Source: Micropterus salmoides (lineage: Eukaryota > Chordata > Actinopteri > Centrarchiformes > Centrarchidae). Taken from it: a DNA stretch of 64,000 nucleotides. The notes under the pieces are model-generated. The model saw only the letters and a list, made by a program, of their open reading frames with translations. It was not told the DNA's origin and did no database searches. Of this stretch, positions 12,574 through 24,141 are shown piece by piece. The stretch is taken from positions 35,985,942 through 36,049,941 of the forward strand of contig NW_024042261.1 of assembly GCF_014851395.1 (NCBI RefSeq). Direction: 5' to 3'. Positions within the stretch are counted from its first letter, which is position 1, and each line of letters starts with the position of its first letter. The position numbers were made by a program, and so were the translations under genes.

Positions 12574-14327
12574 TAGTGATGGGAAACATCACTCTTTTGA
12601 AAGACTCTCGTTCATTAAAATGAACCAATCTTTTTTTGTGTCACTTTGTTTATTTTAACTAGGCTGGTTAATGCGGCGCTGCAGCCCTCTAGTGGGCGAT
12701 GTAAAAAAAACAGCGCAGTTCTCAAACGCAGAAGGCAGCCTGGTTTGCTCTAATTGACAAAGTATAATGCACAAATTCACCTCTTGATCTTTCTCTATCA
12801 TGGTTCTATAAAGCCCCATGGAGCCACAACCAAATTCAACCCATAGAACCACAGAAATATGTTGTCAATATTCGATTAAGCCACTACTCCGGCTAAATCT
12901 GTCCATTTTCACAATCTTCCCTGTATTTTACCAGACCAGCCATATATATAATTATAATTACTATCACTATATCTCTAAACTGCTCATTCATACAGCAGCC
13001 TAACATCCCTATCTATGAGTAAAATCTATACATCAACATCAGATTTACAGGGAATATATTGAAGTAATAAGCTTGACACACTAGATCAGGGGTATTCAAT
13101 TAGATTTCAAAGAGGTCTAGTTAGAGAAAATTTCTTGAAGCAAAGGTCCGGAACATCAAAACGACGAACTTGCGTTATCATTCAGTACTATAACCTATAG
13201 TTGTATCAACACATGTTTTTAGTCAACAACGGACTGTCAAATCAAATAATATTTCAGTCAGTTTTCACATCAAACTGGAGGGATAATAAATAATAACTAT
13301 TCAAATAATAAATTCTAAATTTAAGTAAACTAAAGTGCCTAATTTTTAGAAAAAATGTAACAAAAAGTGTAGCTTGAAGTGATGAAGTGTAGTCTTAACC
13401 AATTTTATAATAAACACTCAACACATCATAACAAATGAACAGCTGTAATGCCTCCTCTTCTCTTTCATTTCCTCTTACAGAGCTACCACTTTCCTGCTTT
13501 CTGTTGTTCAGTGAGAAACGTGAGCTCCAGCTAGCATATTGGAGATCTATGAGATATTCTGGTTCTGAACTGCCCGTGGGAGGAATGTACATGTAAAAAT
13601 CTGTACATTCTTGATTAAAAGTCATGTGAAATCTCTTATCTTTCGTCTCCTCAATTCGGGTGTGTTTCCAAAACGTCTGTGGTGAATCTCGCGGACTCGA
13701 CTCGCAAGCCTCGGTATGCACAGATTTGATTGGCTGAGCAGCGTCACATGAGACGATTGGAGCACATGCGATTGGTCTGTGAGTTTCCTGGTCCTCTAAA
13801 CCAGTACAGTAAATGCTAGAAAAGCTGCGCGGGTTAAAATAGAAACGCTCCGTCACGAGGTAGTAAGTCTCAATAATAAATGGGCTGTAGGTCGGCGGTC
13901 CGGAGAGGACGGCGGCTGGGTCCGGATCCAGACCGCGGTCCGCCTATTAGTGACCTCTGCACTAGATGAATAAAACACACTCTTATTAAAATTTAATAAT
14001 AATCTCAAACACTGCAGGTTGTTCACCAGTGAGGAGCTGTGAAACAACAGCACGGCTCTGTCGATAAATAAAAAGTAAATGTGACATTGTGTTCTCTGGC
14101 GGACTGGATCAGCTGTTAGCTGTAAACAAACCACAGGGCGAACGCTAACGCTGCTATGTGGCTGTGTTTTAATGACCGAGTCCGTTTGTTTTGTTACTAG
14201 ACTAGACTAAGACTATTCACGCATGCGTGAAAATGAACGAATTACTCACTGAGACAACCCGTTCCTTCTGAGTCACATACAAGATTAGGTCAAATGAACG
14301 ATACGTTCTTTGAACGACACAACACTA
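12574..14327. mobile_element. Non-autonomous hAT-like element inserted in the SINE
   Basis: The element starts TAGTGATGGG and ends CAACACTA; the reverse complement of the end, TAGTGTTG, matches the start. CGTTCATT recurs just inside both ends. Flanks ACGTCCAC (12566-12573) and ACATCCAC (14328-14335) agree at seven of eight bases, as expected of an old hAT target duplication. The 1.75 kb interior encodes no transposase that I recognise. Another repeat boundary (CAGGGGTATTCAATT) lies near 13088. Confidence 0.65.
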
Positions 14328-14373
14328 ACATCCACAACCCCAGTTGCTCCAGAGGCGTGTGACCTCTGACATA

Positions 14374-15973
14374 CAGTGGGGGAAATAAGTATTTGACCCC
14401 TTGCTGATTTTGCAGGTTTGCCCACTTACAAAGAATGCAACAATCTACAATTTTAATCATATGTACATTCTAACAGTGAAAGACAGAATCCCAAAGAAAA
14501 TTCTAGAAAATCACATCATATGAATTTATAAAAATTGATAACCATCTGATGAGGAAAAACAAGTATATGACCCCCTGGACAAACAGCAAGTATTCTGGCT
14601 CCTACAAGACAGTTAGTCTTTCTTTAAGACACAGCCCCAATCCCAACCAATTATCTACATCAAATACACCTGCCTCACCTCGTTACCTGTATAAAAGACA
14701 CCTGTCAACACCCAAACAACCAGCATCCAACATCACCACCATGGGCAAGACCAAAGAGCTTTCTACGGACATCAGGGACAAGATTGTTGATCTGCACAAG
14801 GCTTGGATGGGCTACAAGAGAATCGGAAAGCAACTTGGAGAGAAAAGATCAACTGTCGGTGCAGTTATCAGGAAACGGAAGAAGCACCACACCACCGCCA
14901 ACCTCCCTCGGTCTGGGCCTCCACACAAGATCTCGCCTCGTGGGGTGTCCCTGATCATGCGAACGGTGAGGAATCATCCCAAAACCACAAGGGGGGAACT
15001 GATGAATCAACTGAAGGCAGCTGGGACCACAGTTACAAAAGAAACGGTTGGTAACACACTACGCCGTCATGGATTGAAATCCTGCAGCGCACGCAAGGTC
15101 CCCTGCTCAAGAAGAAACATGTACAGGCCCGCATGAAGTTCGCCATTCACCACCTGGACGACTCAGAAGAGGCCTGGAAGAAGGTGATGTGGTCAGATGA
15201 GACCAAAATAGAACTTTTTGGCCTCAACTCGTCGTGTTTGGAGGGCAAAGAACACCGAGTACAACCCAAAGAACACCATCCCCACCGTCAAGCATGGTGG
15301 TGGCAACATCATGCTTTGGGGTGCTTTTCAGCCAAGGGGACGGGACAACTCCATCGTATTGAGGGGAGGATGGACGGGGCCATGTATCGTGGAATTCTGG
15401 ACCAACATCTCCTTCCCTCAGTGAGAGAGCTGAAGATGGGTCGAGGATGGGTGTTTCAGCACGACAACGACCCTAAGCACACCGCCAAAGCAACAAAAGA
15501 GTGGCTGAAGAAGAAGCACATCAAGGTTCTGGAGTGGCCTAGCCAGTCTCCAGACCTGAATCCAATTGAAAATCTTTGGAGGGAGCTTAAAATTCGAGTT
15601 GCCAGGCGACAACCTCGGAACCTGAATGATTTGGAGGCTGTCTGCAGGGAGGAGTGGGCCAACATCCCTGCCGAAATGTGCACAAACCTTGTCACCAACT
15701 ATAAAAACCGTTTGACATCTGTGCTGGCCAATAATGGCTTTTCTACAAAATATTAACATGCTGTTTGTCCAGGGGGTCAAATACTTGTTTTTCCTCATCA
15801 GATGGTTATCAATTTTAATAAATTCATATGATGTGATTTTCTGGAATTTTCTTTGGGATTCTGTCTTTCACTGTTAGAATGTACATATGATTAAAATTAT
15901 AGATCGTTGCATTCTTTGTAAGTGGGCAAACCTGCAAAATCAGCAAGGGGTCAAATACTTATTTCCCCCACTG
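14374..15973 (+). mobile_element. Tc1/mariner transposon, full length, with about 214-bp inverted terminal repeats
   Basis: The 1600-bp element is bounded by TA on both sides (14372-14373 and 15974-15975). Both ends begin CAGTGGGGGAAATAAGTATT and stay paired inward to GGACAAACAGC (14577-14587 against 15760-15770). Inside both arms a second GTATTTGACCCC-like direct motif near the inner end resembles the double transposase-binding sites of Tc1 elements with long terminal repeats. Arms differ at only a few positions, so the insertion is fairly young. Confidence 0.95.
14741..15756 (+). pseudogene. Tc1 transposase, broken by frameshifts
   Basis: The enzyme would cut and rejoin the element at its terminal repeats. 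The reading starts at ATG 14741 (MGKTKELS) with the paired helix-turn-helix DNA-binding region (DIRDKIVDLHKAWMGYKRIG, then the RKRKKH and GRPP-like RSGPPHK segment). The catalytic DDE-type domain has MWSDETKIE, FQHDNDPKH and DLNPIENLW, so all three acidic positions remain. Frame breaks: one missing C near 15100, and a pair of compensating shifts near 15235 and 15325 that scramble about 30 residues. A full-length product of about 338 residues is typical. As written it cannot be made in one piece, so this copy is probably non-autonomous. Alternatively some breaks are assembly errors. Confidence 0.9.
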
Positions 15974-16111
15974 TACATAGCAATTGCATTGGATAAAGCT
16001 TAGTTTCAGCTAAATAAGTGACATGTAAAATGTATCCAATGCACCATGTACTAAAAACTGGCATGAAGATTATAGAAAAACATGTTTGTATTTCTCAAAG
16101 CAAGGTATCTA

Positions 16112-16136
16112 AAAAAAAAAAAAAAAAAAAAAAAAA
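16112..16136. repeat. Poly-A tract
   Basis: A run of about 25 A residues lies directly before the exon-like segment at 16150. It may be the tail of a retroelement on the plus strand. Confidence 0.8.
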
Positions 16137-16149
16137 GACTGTTCTGCAG

Positions 16150-16236
16150 GACCTGGTCAGCACCGCTGCCAGCCCCTTCTTCTTCTTTTTGTCTCTCGTG
16201 TTGGCCTGTAGCACTGGAGCTAAAAGAGCAGCAGTG
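16150..16236 (+). other. Orphan exon-like segment encoding a hydrophobic helix
   Basis: A TTCTGCAG acceptor and a GTGAGTAG donor bracket exactly 29 codons in phase 0. The peptide begins DLVSTAASPFFFFLSLVLA and ends TGAKRAAV. The layout of an acidic residue, a transmembrane helix and an Ala-Ala-Val end recalls a MARVEL/CMTM-type membrane protein exon, but the match is weak. No neighbouring exon was found within several kilobases on either side, and the upstream poly-A tract is a poor polypyrimidine tract. It could be an isolated exon, a pseudo-exon or chance. Confidence 0.25.
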
Positions 16237-16299
16237 GTGAGTAGTCCTACCATCCTATCAAGGAATATCACAAAGGATTCAAACCTGTGTGTAAATATA

Positions 16300-19200
16300 C
16301 TGATGCATTTGAGGAGCATCTCATTTAGGTACCTGACTTTTATCTCATATACCAGATCACTGAAATATAAAAACAGGATTTTATGAGAATGTCTAGGAAG
16401 GATTTACTCACCCAAAAACTCACTTTCCCATAATCCTCTTCTCACCCACTGCTTCAGATGTAAATGATTAGGACGGATTGACTCATGCTGTTCAGCTGGC
16501 AGCGGTCCACCAGTGCGTTACAAAAAAATCTAAGTGACTGTTCACAGTTTGTTTACAATCATTAATGGTAATAAGTATTTTAATATCTCCATCACAGGCC
16601 AAATACGTTTACAAACATTAACTGCTACCTGATTGTATGTTTTCAGCAGTTTACATGTTGTATTGTTGACTGTTATCAATATTTGGTTGATCTACGTATA
16701 ACATGTGTAGCAGTGGAAACAAACCCCCTCTGCTCAGTAGTTAGTTGGAAGTTGCTGAGGCTTCAAACATTTCATACTTCTGGCCTTTCACATTTGAGCT
16801 ATGACTTTGTGACTTCTTCCCAACTCACGAATCCGATCATTTGACCCCAATCCCTGAACTTATAGATGAATATGTGGAGAGCAGCAGGTATTTGAGGGTT
16901 GTTTGTAGGAAGCACAGAGGCCTGGAGGACTTTCCCCAACCACCGGTGACCTTATATGGCCGCGTCCTGCCTGTACCGCCACCGCAGTCAGTTGCTGGTG
17001 CTTCTCTGCCTACCTGACAGCTGAGCCGTCCATCAGCCCTCACATAAAACTGTCACACAGAGGCACATGCAGCACAACACACACATTCTCTTGACGCTTC
17101 CCTGTTCGTTGAACTGCTCACTGTCTCCCTCTCTTTGAATTTCATTTAATTTTAAAGTGGACATGAGTTTTTGTGATGTACCTCCATCCTGGGAACCACC
17201 CTGAATATGTTTTAAGTGTATGGAAAGTAAACGAGATACAGTTGGTGGTGTGTCCAGACTTTCTGGACAGGGGGTACTTACTTATCCGTCAGATTCTTTG
17301 ACGCTACAGAAAGGCTACGCAGCCTTCAAATGGAGCTTGTGGTCACGACAAGGGAAGCCGTGGACACAAAATGCTTGATATTAACTCGTGAGAACATCAG
17401 TGCTAGGCAACGGCAACATGGAGGACATGAAGAGTCGTTGTTAGAAATTACTTCCTTTGTATTTCAACACTGAGACGACAAAAGACGAATGTTTTATACA
17501 GGTTAACCCAAATTTTTGGTAAATTAATCAACATTTAATTAACTGATAAATTAAGGGTTTTTAATGTTTTTTTTTTTAATCTAAGGATGAATTTTTTAAG
17601 GGCTAAAAACCTAATGTGTGCCCTTTATTTTGTAACATTTCATTAATCTTTCAGTTAATGTGCCAGTTGTTGTGTTGAGACATGAGTAAGTCAAAAATTA
17701 TGACCCACTGTCATATATTTAACATTCTAAAATTAAAATGATGAAAGTCAAAATATCTAGTTGGTGCTAGAATTATCATACAAGTCAAGAAGAAGAAGTA
17801 CCATTTATGGTGTTTTGGGATTTACCCCTTAAAGAAATATGATTAGAATTTGATCAAAACTGACTTTTTAAAGTCAGTTATAAAGTAACAAGCCAAAATA
17901 TTAAGTAAATAACTGGACAAAAGGCTACATTTACTTTAAAAGTCAAACTTATTGTGATAGGCAGGCATTTGGCCTAGTAATGCCACAATCATTTGCAAGC
18001 TCTCAGTGAAGCTCCACCCCCTGTCTCTCCAGAAGCAGACAGACACCTGCGTCTCTTTAAGAGTTGATTTATGGGGAACACTCAGGATCTCTCAGTAGGC
18101 ATTGTGTTCCAGTATGGCTAGAGAGCAGGTATGTCGTCTAGAAGTAATGCGTCAAGGCTGACAATGTTTTAACTTTTGTGAACATGTTTTAATTTGTTTT
18201 CATCACAGGCATTTTAAGCCACCTGTTGTCCAGACCTTGTCGGCTGAATAGCCTGCTGTGCTAAAGTTCACTGCAGAGAAGGCATTGGTGGTTGACTGCA
18301 TCTTTTTACCTCGGGGTTATCTAGTAGAGCTATGCAAGTTTACTAGTTTGTGTTTTATAGGTGGCCTTTTGATAACATGATTTACATTTCAGTGGGCCTA
18401 AACGTCTGATGCGTAAATAAGGTGGAGTCAGAGCTGGGTTGACTACTTACTGCATTGTTTGAGGTAAATATCATCTGGAAGGTATTTAGCAGGTATGTTT
18501 TTGTAGTATGTGTTAAATAATGGAACTAATTCAATTATTGTAATTTTAGGATTGTATAGCCACTACTGTTTTACCTGCCTGATCAACTCCTGCTATTCAT
18601 GCTTATATTTTTATGTGGATTCTTACTTGATTGTTACACGTGGATGGGCCCTGTGAATGTTTTGCCAACTGCTAAGGTCTGCTACAGGTGTGGCCATCTT
18701 CCGGCTGCGTGATTTCCCTCAGCTTATTAGCCATTTTCTGTCTTTTTTTTTCTTTTTTTTTTAGTGTTCTGCCAGACGGACAGTGTGGTGGATTTTGGGA
18801 ACCCCTTTCCCCTTCACTGCATGTGGTGGTGTGTATGATAGCTGTTGTTGTGTGGTTTGTGTCTTGATTTGCTGTGTTTAGGTGGCTTAATCTTAATTGT
18901 GGGGAGCCTATGGCAATTGTTAGATATTTGGGGGTTTGAACCCCTCACTATTTGCCTCGGTTACATTTTTATAATTTATGTAACCATTTAGGAGACAAAG
19001 TGCTATTGCAAAGATGGCAGCATAAAAAATTATCAGGTGGACAGATAAAAGAAACATGGTGACTGAGTTATTTACCACAGAATTAACAATAGTTTGATTT
19101 GTCAGATCCCTGTTGAAATTCCTTTTGCAGATTAGTCCAGTTGAGAAGTCTTTCCAATAGTCTGATGCGAGGCATAATTTTAAGATGGTAATGACAAAAG

Positions 19201-21970
19201 TCTGACTTTTTAGTCAATTTATGAAATACTACAATCAATAGCTTTGTCATTCCTGACATTGTAATTAAATCCCCACAAACATTCCCCTCTCTGCTTTCAA
19301 GAACATCTGTTCCATAAATAAATGCGTCAGTCAGAACAGTTATTGACTGGATGAATCCTCAACGACCGTCTGCAGGTCGTCCTCAGTCCAAGCAGTGATG
19401 GGGGGGGGGGGGGGGTAACTATAGGGTGGGGTGGATGAGGCCTGAAGAGGGATATAAAAATGTTGGGATACAACAAATATAATCTGAAACATTAAATCTG
19501 TTGAATTTGAGATCCACAATAACACTATCTCTGGAATGAAACCAGATCTTGGAAATGAATCAGAATTAAATGTTTGAGATGTTCTTCAGATTTCTGCCCC
19601 CCAGTGATGACAATGAAGTAAAAATCTTAAGTTTCTATAGTCGGTTGATCAGTCAAATTTGATTGTTTATCCAGCAAAGAATTTATCTATAATTTGTTCT
19701 TCAGACAAAAGGTTTACCTGAATTTTAGAAAAGAATTCAATAAATGAAGGGACTACAATATATTGTGTATTTTCTTTAAAAAAATAAGGTTTCTGTTGAG
19801 ATTAAAATGTGCAAAATAACGATTCATGTAAGAGGTAATGGGATACATTAATAGTTTCAATCTTGTCAAGTTAGTTTTGTCAACTAGATATCAACAGCTT
19901 TAAGTTAGACCTATTTATTTTAGCTGTTTTCCATCTTCAGTTAACTATTTTCTTGTTTTCATATGAGCAGGTTTTAAAGACCTTTGTCAGGTTAATTAAC
20001 TCTTAAGTTTTTCACCTTTACAGATGAAACAGGATTCATCACTCAAACATTGATACAGGTCACCATTGGCAGTTTAACGCTCCATTAAATGCATTGGCAC
20101 ACTTCCAGTACAGTGTCCCATTTCCATTAGCTCAACTCCGCATGCAGGTGATCCAGTCTTTTCGATCCTTGTCGGCACAAGTTCCTTGGGTGAAGCTCGC
20201 CATCTGGTGTCGGTGCATGCGTGCTGTTGCACACCGATGAAGAATCCAACTTTATAGCCATTGCTGAATTATTACATTTTTGGCTTTACAGCTTTTGAGG
20301 GATACCTCGCCTGCCTCCCAAACATCAAATAGTAAGGCCTGTGCTTTAAATTTTTCTGCTTTTTGGTCTGAAGGGTGAACAAGGTGGACTGTAGAAAATG
20401 GCCCCAATGTTTAGGGTGATCAGCCATCACTTTGTTCAGGGACCTCAAAAAGCAGAATTAAAAGAACAGGCATGAGAAGGCGGAAGTGAACTTTGTTTCC
20501 TCTGTATAATAAAGCTGCTCTGGTAGGAACAGCAAAGCAACATGTTGTTCTATGGGAGGTAGAATTCATACTATTTAGGTGTATAGTTGAAAAGAAAATA
20601 CCTCTCAGGCAAGTAAACTGTTTTCAGGCAAGTGGATTGCATCACAAAGTTGTTCAAAGTAGGGATGGTTACCAAAACCGGGTAAAATGGACGGAGGGCA
20701 AATATTAAACATAATAGTAATACAAACAATATTAATGTTCTCTGTATTTGGTGTGTTGGGCCTGAGCTCACACAAGCAGAGCAGAGGTGGAGACTGTGAT
20801 GTGAACCAGGTGAAGTGAAGATAGTGGAGTTGACGACAACTACGCTTGTTACTGTACATATACGTGCAATAATACAATTGCAAGTAAAAAGCCAATACTT
20901 TACCAATACACCTGTTCAACAAGCATAAACATGTAGAAAGTAATATTTTAATCTGCCTATAAATTTAGCTCCTGGCTGAGATAAACCTTAGCCTTTCAAA
21001 ATAACATTTTCAGAGGTCAAAAATCATCAGGGAGCCTCGCATGTGCCTAACGGAGGCAGATGAGAAGGAAATTTATTTGATGATTCTTATTGCTGATATA
21101 AGAGCCGTCAGCTCCAATAACATGAAAATTTACCTCGAACAATTGTTGTGTTGATTTCCAAAGGCATAGTAAGAGTTGTTCTTTGAATCATCTTCTAAAG
21201 CTGGGGTATTTATATATAGGCCAGTAAGACACCGAATCAGCTATCGTAATTTCAGGTGTATCAAAATACAGCAGCCATGTATCAAAATAAACTGCTCTCA
21301 TCCCATGAAATCATTCTGCAAACCTTAATGTATCCCTTCACCAGCACACTGGCTCAGCTGATTAAGTGGACAATGTTTGAAAGCAACAGCTTTTCTTTGC
21401 CTAAAGAGTCATGTGATAAATCTGAAAGGCAACCAACTAACAGATCAAATATTCACATCCAGATGAAGGTTAACGAATAGTTAACTAGCCTAACAGTTCC
21501 TTTATTTTTATATTTTACCGTTACCATATTTAATGATTCAACCTAGTGCTGCTAATACAAACTTCACAGGGACTGTTAAGAACTGCAACAATTCATACTA
21601 AAAATGGAGGGAAAATGATGGAAACCTTCACGTTTCGGATTCCTTGACCTTCTTTTTCAGGTCTGGATCAATTTCCTGTTCAGATCTCAACAAATCTGCG
21701 CAAATGACTGAGTAGGAACCAATCAGAAGCAGCTTTTATATGATGTCATCACATAGACTTCTTACAAGTATTAGTATTTTAACCTACAAAATGCAAATGT
21801 TTTATTTTTTAAAAACGAAATATGAAGTCATTTCCATCAATACTTTCAAATACAAACTACAAAATCCTATTTTGTATTTCAAATTCCTGGCATAGACTAT
21901 AAATGTAGAGGGAAAAGTAGAGAAACAATGAAAAACAATTCTATTAATCACAACAAAGAATTATTCTCAC
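16300..21970. other. Intergenic stretch without a supported gene
   Basis: No coding exon could be supported on either strand over 5.6 kb. A poly-G tract lies at 19399-19415. At 18114-18128 a short ATG-GCT-AGA-GAG-CAG followed by GTATGT resembles a tiny first coding exon, but no partner exon was found. Confidence 0.45.
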
Positions 21971-22094
21971 CGAACTCAAACGGAAGAGCGATATTGATGA
22001 CCGACTCATTGGAGGCGGTGTGGAGCTCATTTGCATAACGCGACCTCTGACCTTCATCACTGCAGATTTCTGAGGAGTCGGAGATGATTATTAC
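21971..22094 (-). other. Orphan exon-like segment next to the assembly gap
   Basis: On the minus strand an acceptor (TAAACCAG) and a strong donor (GTGAGAA) bracket 124 bases open in one frame. The peptide starts VIIISDSSEICSDEG and ends SVINIALPFEFG. No stop occurs and composition is protein-like (charged and hydrophobic mixed), but I do not recognise the family. It lies 140 bp from a 500-N gap, so further exons may be missing. RSF1, the neighbour of CLNS1A in tetrapods, would be expected on the other strand, so it is not proposed. Confidence 0.3.
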
Positions 22095-22236
22095 CTGGTT
22101 TAAAGGTGTGTTTTGGGCGTCAGGACGTGTGGGGTAGGTTTATTTACCTGTTTCTTTTTGTAATGTCAGACTCCTCTCATGCCAACAATATCAGTATATT
22201 TAGGAGTTTGAAGCAAACAAAGCTTCAGCAAAGTCT

Positions 22237-22736
22237 NNNNNNNNNNNNNNNNNNNNNNNNNNNNNNNNNNNNNNNNNNNNNNNNNNNNNNNNNNNNNNNN
22301 NNNNNNNNNNNNNNNNNNNNNNNNNNNNNNNNNNNNNNNNNNNNNNNNNNNNNNNNNNNNNNNNNNNNNNNNNNNNNNNNNNNNNNNNNNNNNNNNNNNN
22401 NNNNNNNNNNNNNNNNNNNNNNNNNNNNNNNNNNNNNNNNNNNNNNNNNNNNNNNNNNNNNNNNNNNNNNNNNNNNNNNNNNNNNNNNNNNNNNNNNNNN
22501 NNNNNNNNNNNNNNNNNNNNNNNNNNNNNNNNNNNNNNNNNNNNNNNNNNNNNNNNNNNNNNNNNNNNNNNNNNNNNNNNNNNNNNNNNNNNNNNNNNNN
22601 NNNNNNNNNNNNNNNNNNNNNNNNNNNNNNNNNNNNNNNNNNNNNNNNNNNNNNNNNNNNNNNNNNNNNNNNNNNNNNNNNNNNNNNNNNNNNNNNNNNN
22701 NNNNNNNNNNNNNNNNNNNNNNNNNNNNNNNNNNNN
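22237..22736. other. Assembly gap (500 N)
   Basis: Exactly 500 undetermined bases, a size that suggests a placeholder rather than a measured gap. Reading frames across it are meaningless. Confidence 1.
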
Positions 22737-22947
22737 AAGCAACATGTTTTTTTCCCCCAAAACAAAACTTAATAAGTACATTAAAATCATAAAACATACA
22801 GTGTAATTAAATAGTGATTGTAATCAAAATTACGAGGTAAAATCACAATTTCTAAAAGCATTTATGAGCCTTATTGAGTATACAGAATATATGCTAAATA
22901 CCAAGTGTATTTACAATTAATATACTCAATCAACTGATACAAAACAT

Positions 22948-23002
22948 CCATCCATCCATCCATCCATCGTCAACCGCTTATCCTGTGTACAGGGTCGCGG
23001 GG
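22948..23002. repeat. Very short retro-insertion with 12-bp target duplication
   Basis: A 55-bp block of CCATCCATCCATC followed by CAACCGCTTATCCTGTGTAC and GGGTCGCGGGG is flanked on both sides by GATACAAAACAT (22936-22947, 23003-23014). The block matches the 3' tail of a common fish retroelement, so it appears to be an extremely 5'-truncated copy. Confidence 0.75.
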
Positions 23003-23699
23003 GATACAAAACATTTTATACTCCAAATATTTTATTAATTTTGGTTCTTATCCTGTCTAATTTTATTTTTACTTCTAGTGATTGTGTTCAATTTACAACA
23101 TTTAAGGTACAAGGTAGTTTATTTAAACGAAAAGAAAGTTTGTTGTCCCTTCATGCTACACACAGAACTTAACAGATAATTAAATGTGTATTAAAATATG
23201 GTAAACTTTTAAATAAAATAAAATAATACAATAGGCTCTATCCACTTATTTATATGTAAAGGCTACAGTATATACATACACATACACACCCAGAACATTC
23301 AGTGGATTTTTATTTCATTTGCGTGTCGGAAGAATGTGAACAGTAATTAAATTAGTTACTTAAAATTAATAAAATATAATAAATTCATTACTTATTAAAT
23401 TAATTATTAATTAGTCAAACTTATTTAACTCTTCTATTACAATAACTTGGAAAACGGAAACGTATTTCGATATATCGTTTGAAACACAAATGAAAACTAT
23501 AATAACCCAGCCTAAATATTTATGTTATTGTAGACAATAAAAAGTATTCACGTTCACAATATTCCGGCATGTAGTTACGCAATTTAACCACTGGATGGCA
23601 GCAAACACTCACGGTGTGTCAAGTTAAGACACAGAAGCCAAGCCAAACTAAACATTTCCGGTAAAACTTTCCAAAATAAAATGCTCAAATTACACAAAA

Positions 23700-24141
23700 C
23701 GTTGACGCGGACTGGCTACGTGAATACGGATGTTACGTACTCCGAACACACGTAACGACGCTTTGTTCGTTGTAGTCACGTCTGTTTTTTTCCCCCCCGG
23801 CCGTGTGGAAGCATCGAAACATCTTGCCGCGATATTTCATCTTTGAAAAGACAGCGTCAGTCAGCGTCCATCACTAGCTTCAACAACACTTTGCTAACTT
23901 GTGTATTTCCACACTTTAATATCACGCAACCCGAGTTAACTCTCTCTTTCGTTTATCCCGGAGAAGAAGCGCGATAGTTTGCAGCAGTTTATGCGCCTCC
24001 AGCTGTCGTGCGTTTATTTACGTAGAAGTTAAATTAGCAGTCTTGGTCGAGAAGCTTCTTGTTGTCACCGGAATCTGGTTTCTTCTCCCTCCCGCCGCCT
24101 CATCCAGCTGGGCCGGAGACGGTAACGGTCGCACACGGACG
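23700..24141 (+). promoter_or_regulatory. clns1a: CpG-rich promoter and 5' UTR of clns1a
   Basis: GC and CpG content rises abruptly after an AT-rich stretch (23015-23690), ending at the clns1a ATG. No TATA box is placed near the ATG, as is usual for housekeeping genes. The transcription start cannot be fixed from sequence alone. Confidence 0.55.

Larger units (their letters stand above)
12482..16010 (+). repeat. tRNA-derived SINE split into three pieces by later transposons
   Basis: Piece 1 (12482-12573) has a tRNA-like A-box (GCGAAGTGGATAA) and B-box (GGCTTCGATTCCC). Piece 2 (14328-14373) reads CATCCACAACCCC and GGCGTGTGACCTCTGACATA. Piece 3 (15974-16010) reads GCAATTGCATTGGATAAAGC, a worn form of the common fish SINE tail GTAAGTCGCTTTGGATAAA. 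A second copy of the same body and tail sits uninterrupted at about 32120-32180 and supports joining the pieces. The gaps are a hAT-like and a Tc1 element. Confidence 0.7.

Noticed and set aside
22106..22797. Open frames of about 190-228 codons around 22.2-22.8 kb
   Set aside because: They consist almost wholly of the undetermined bases of the assembly gap.
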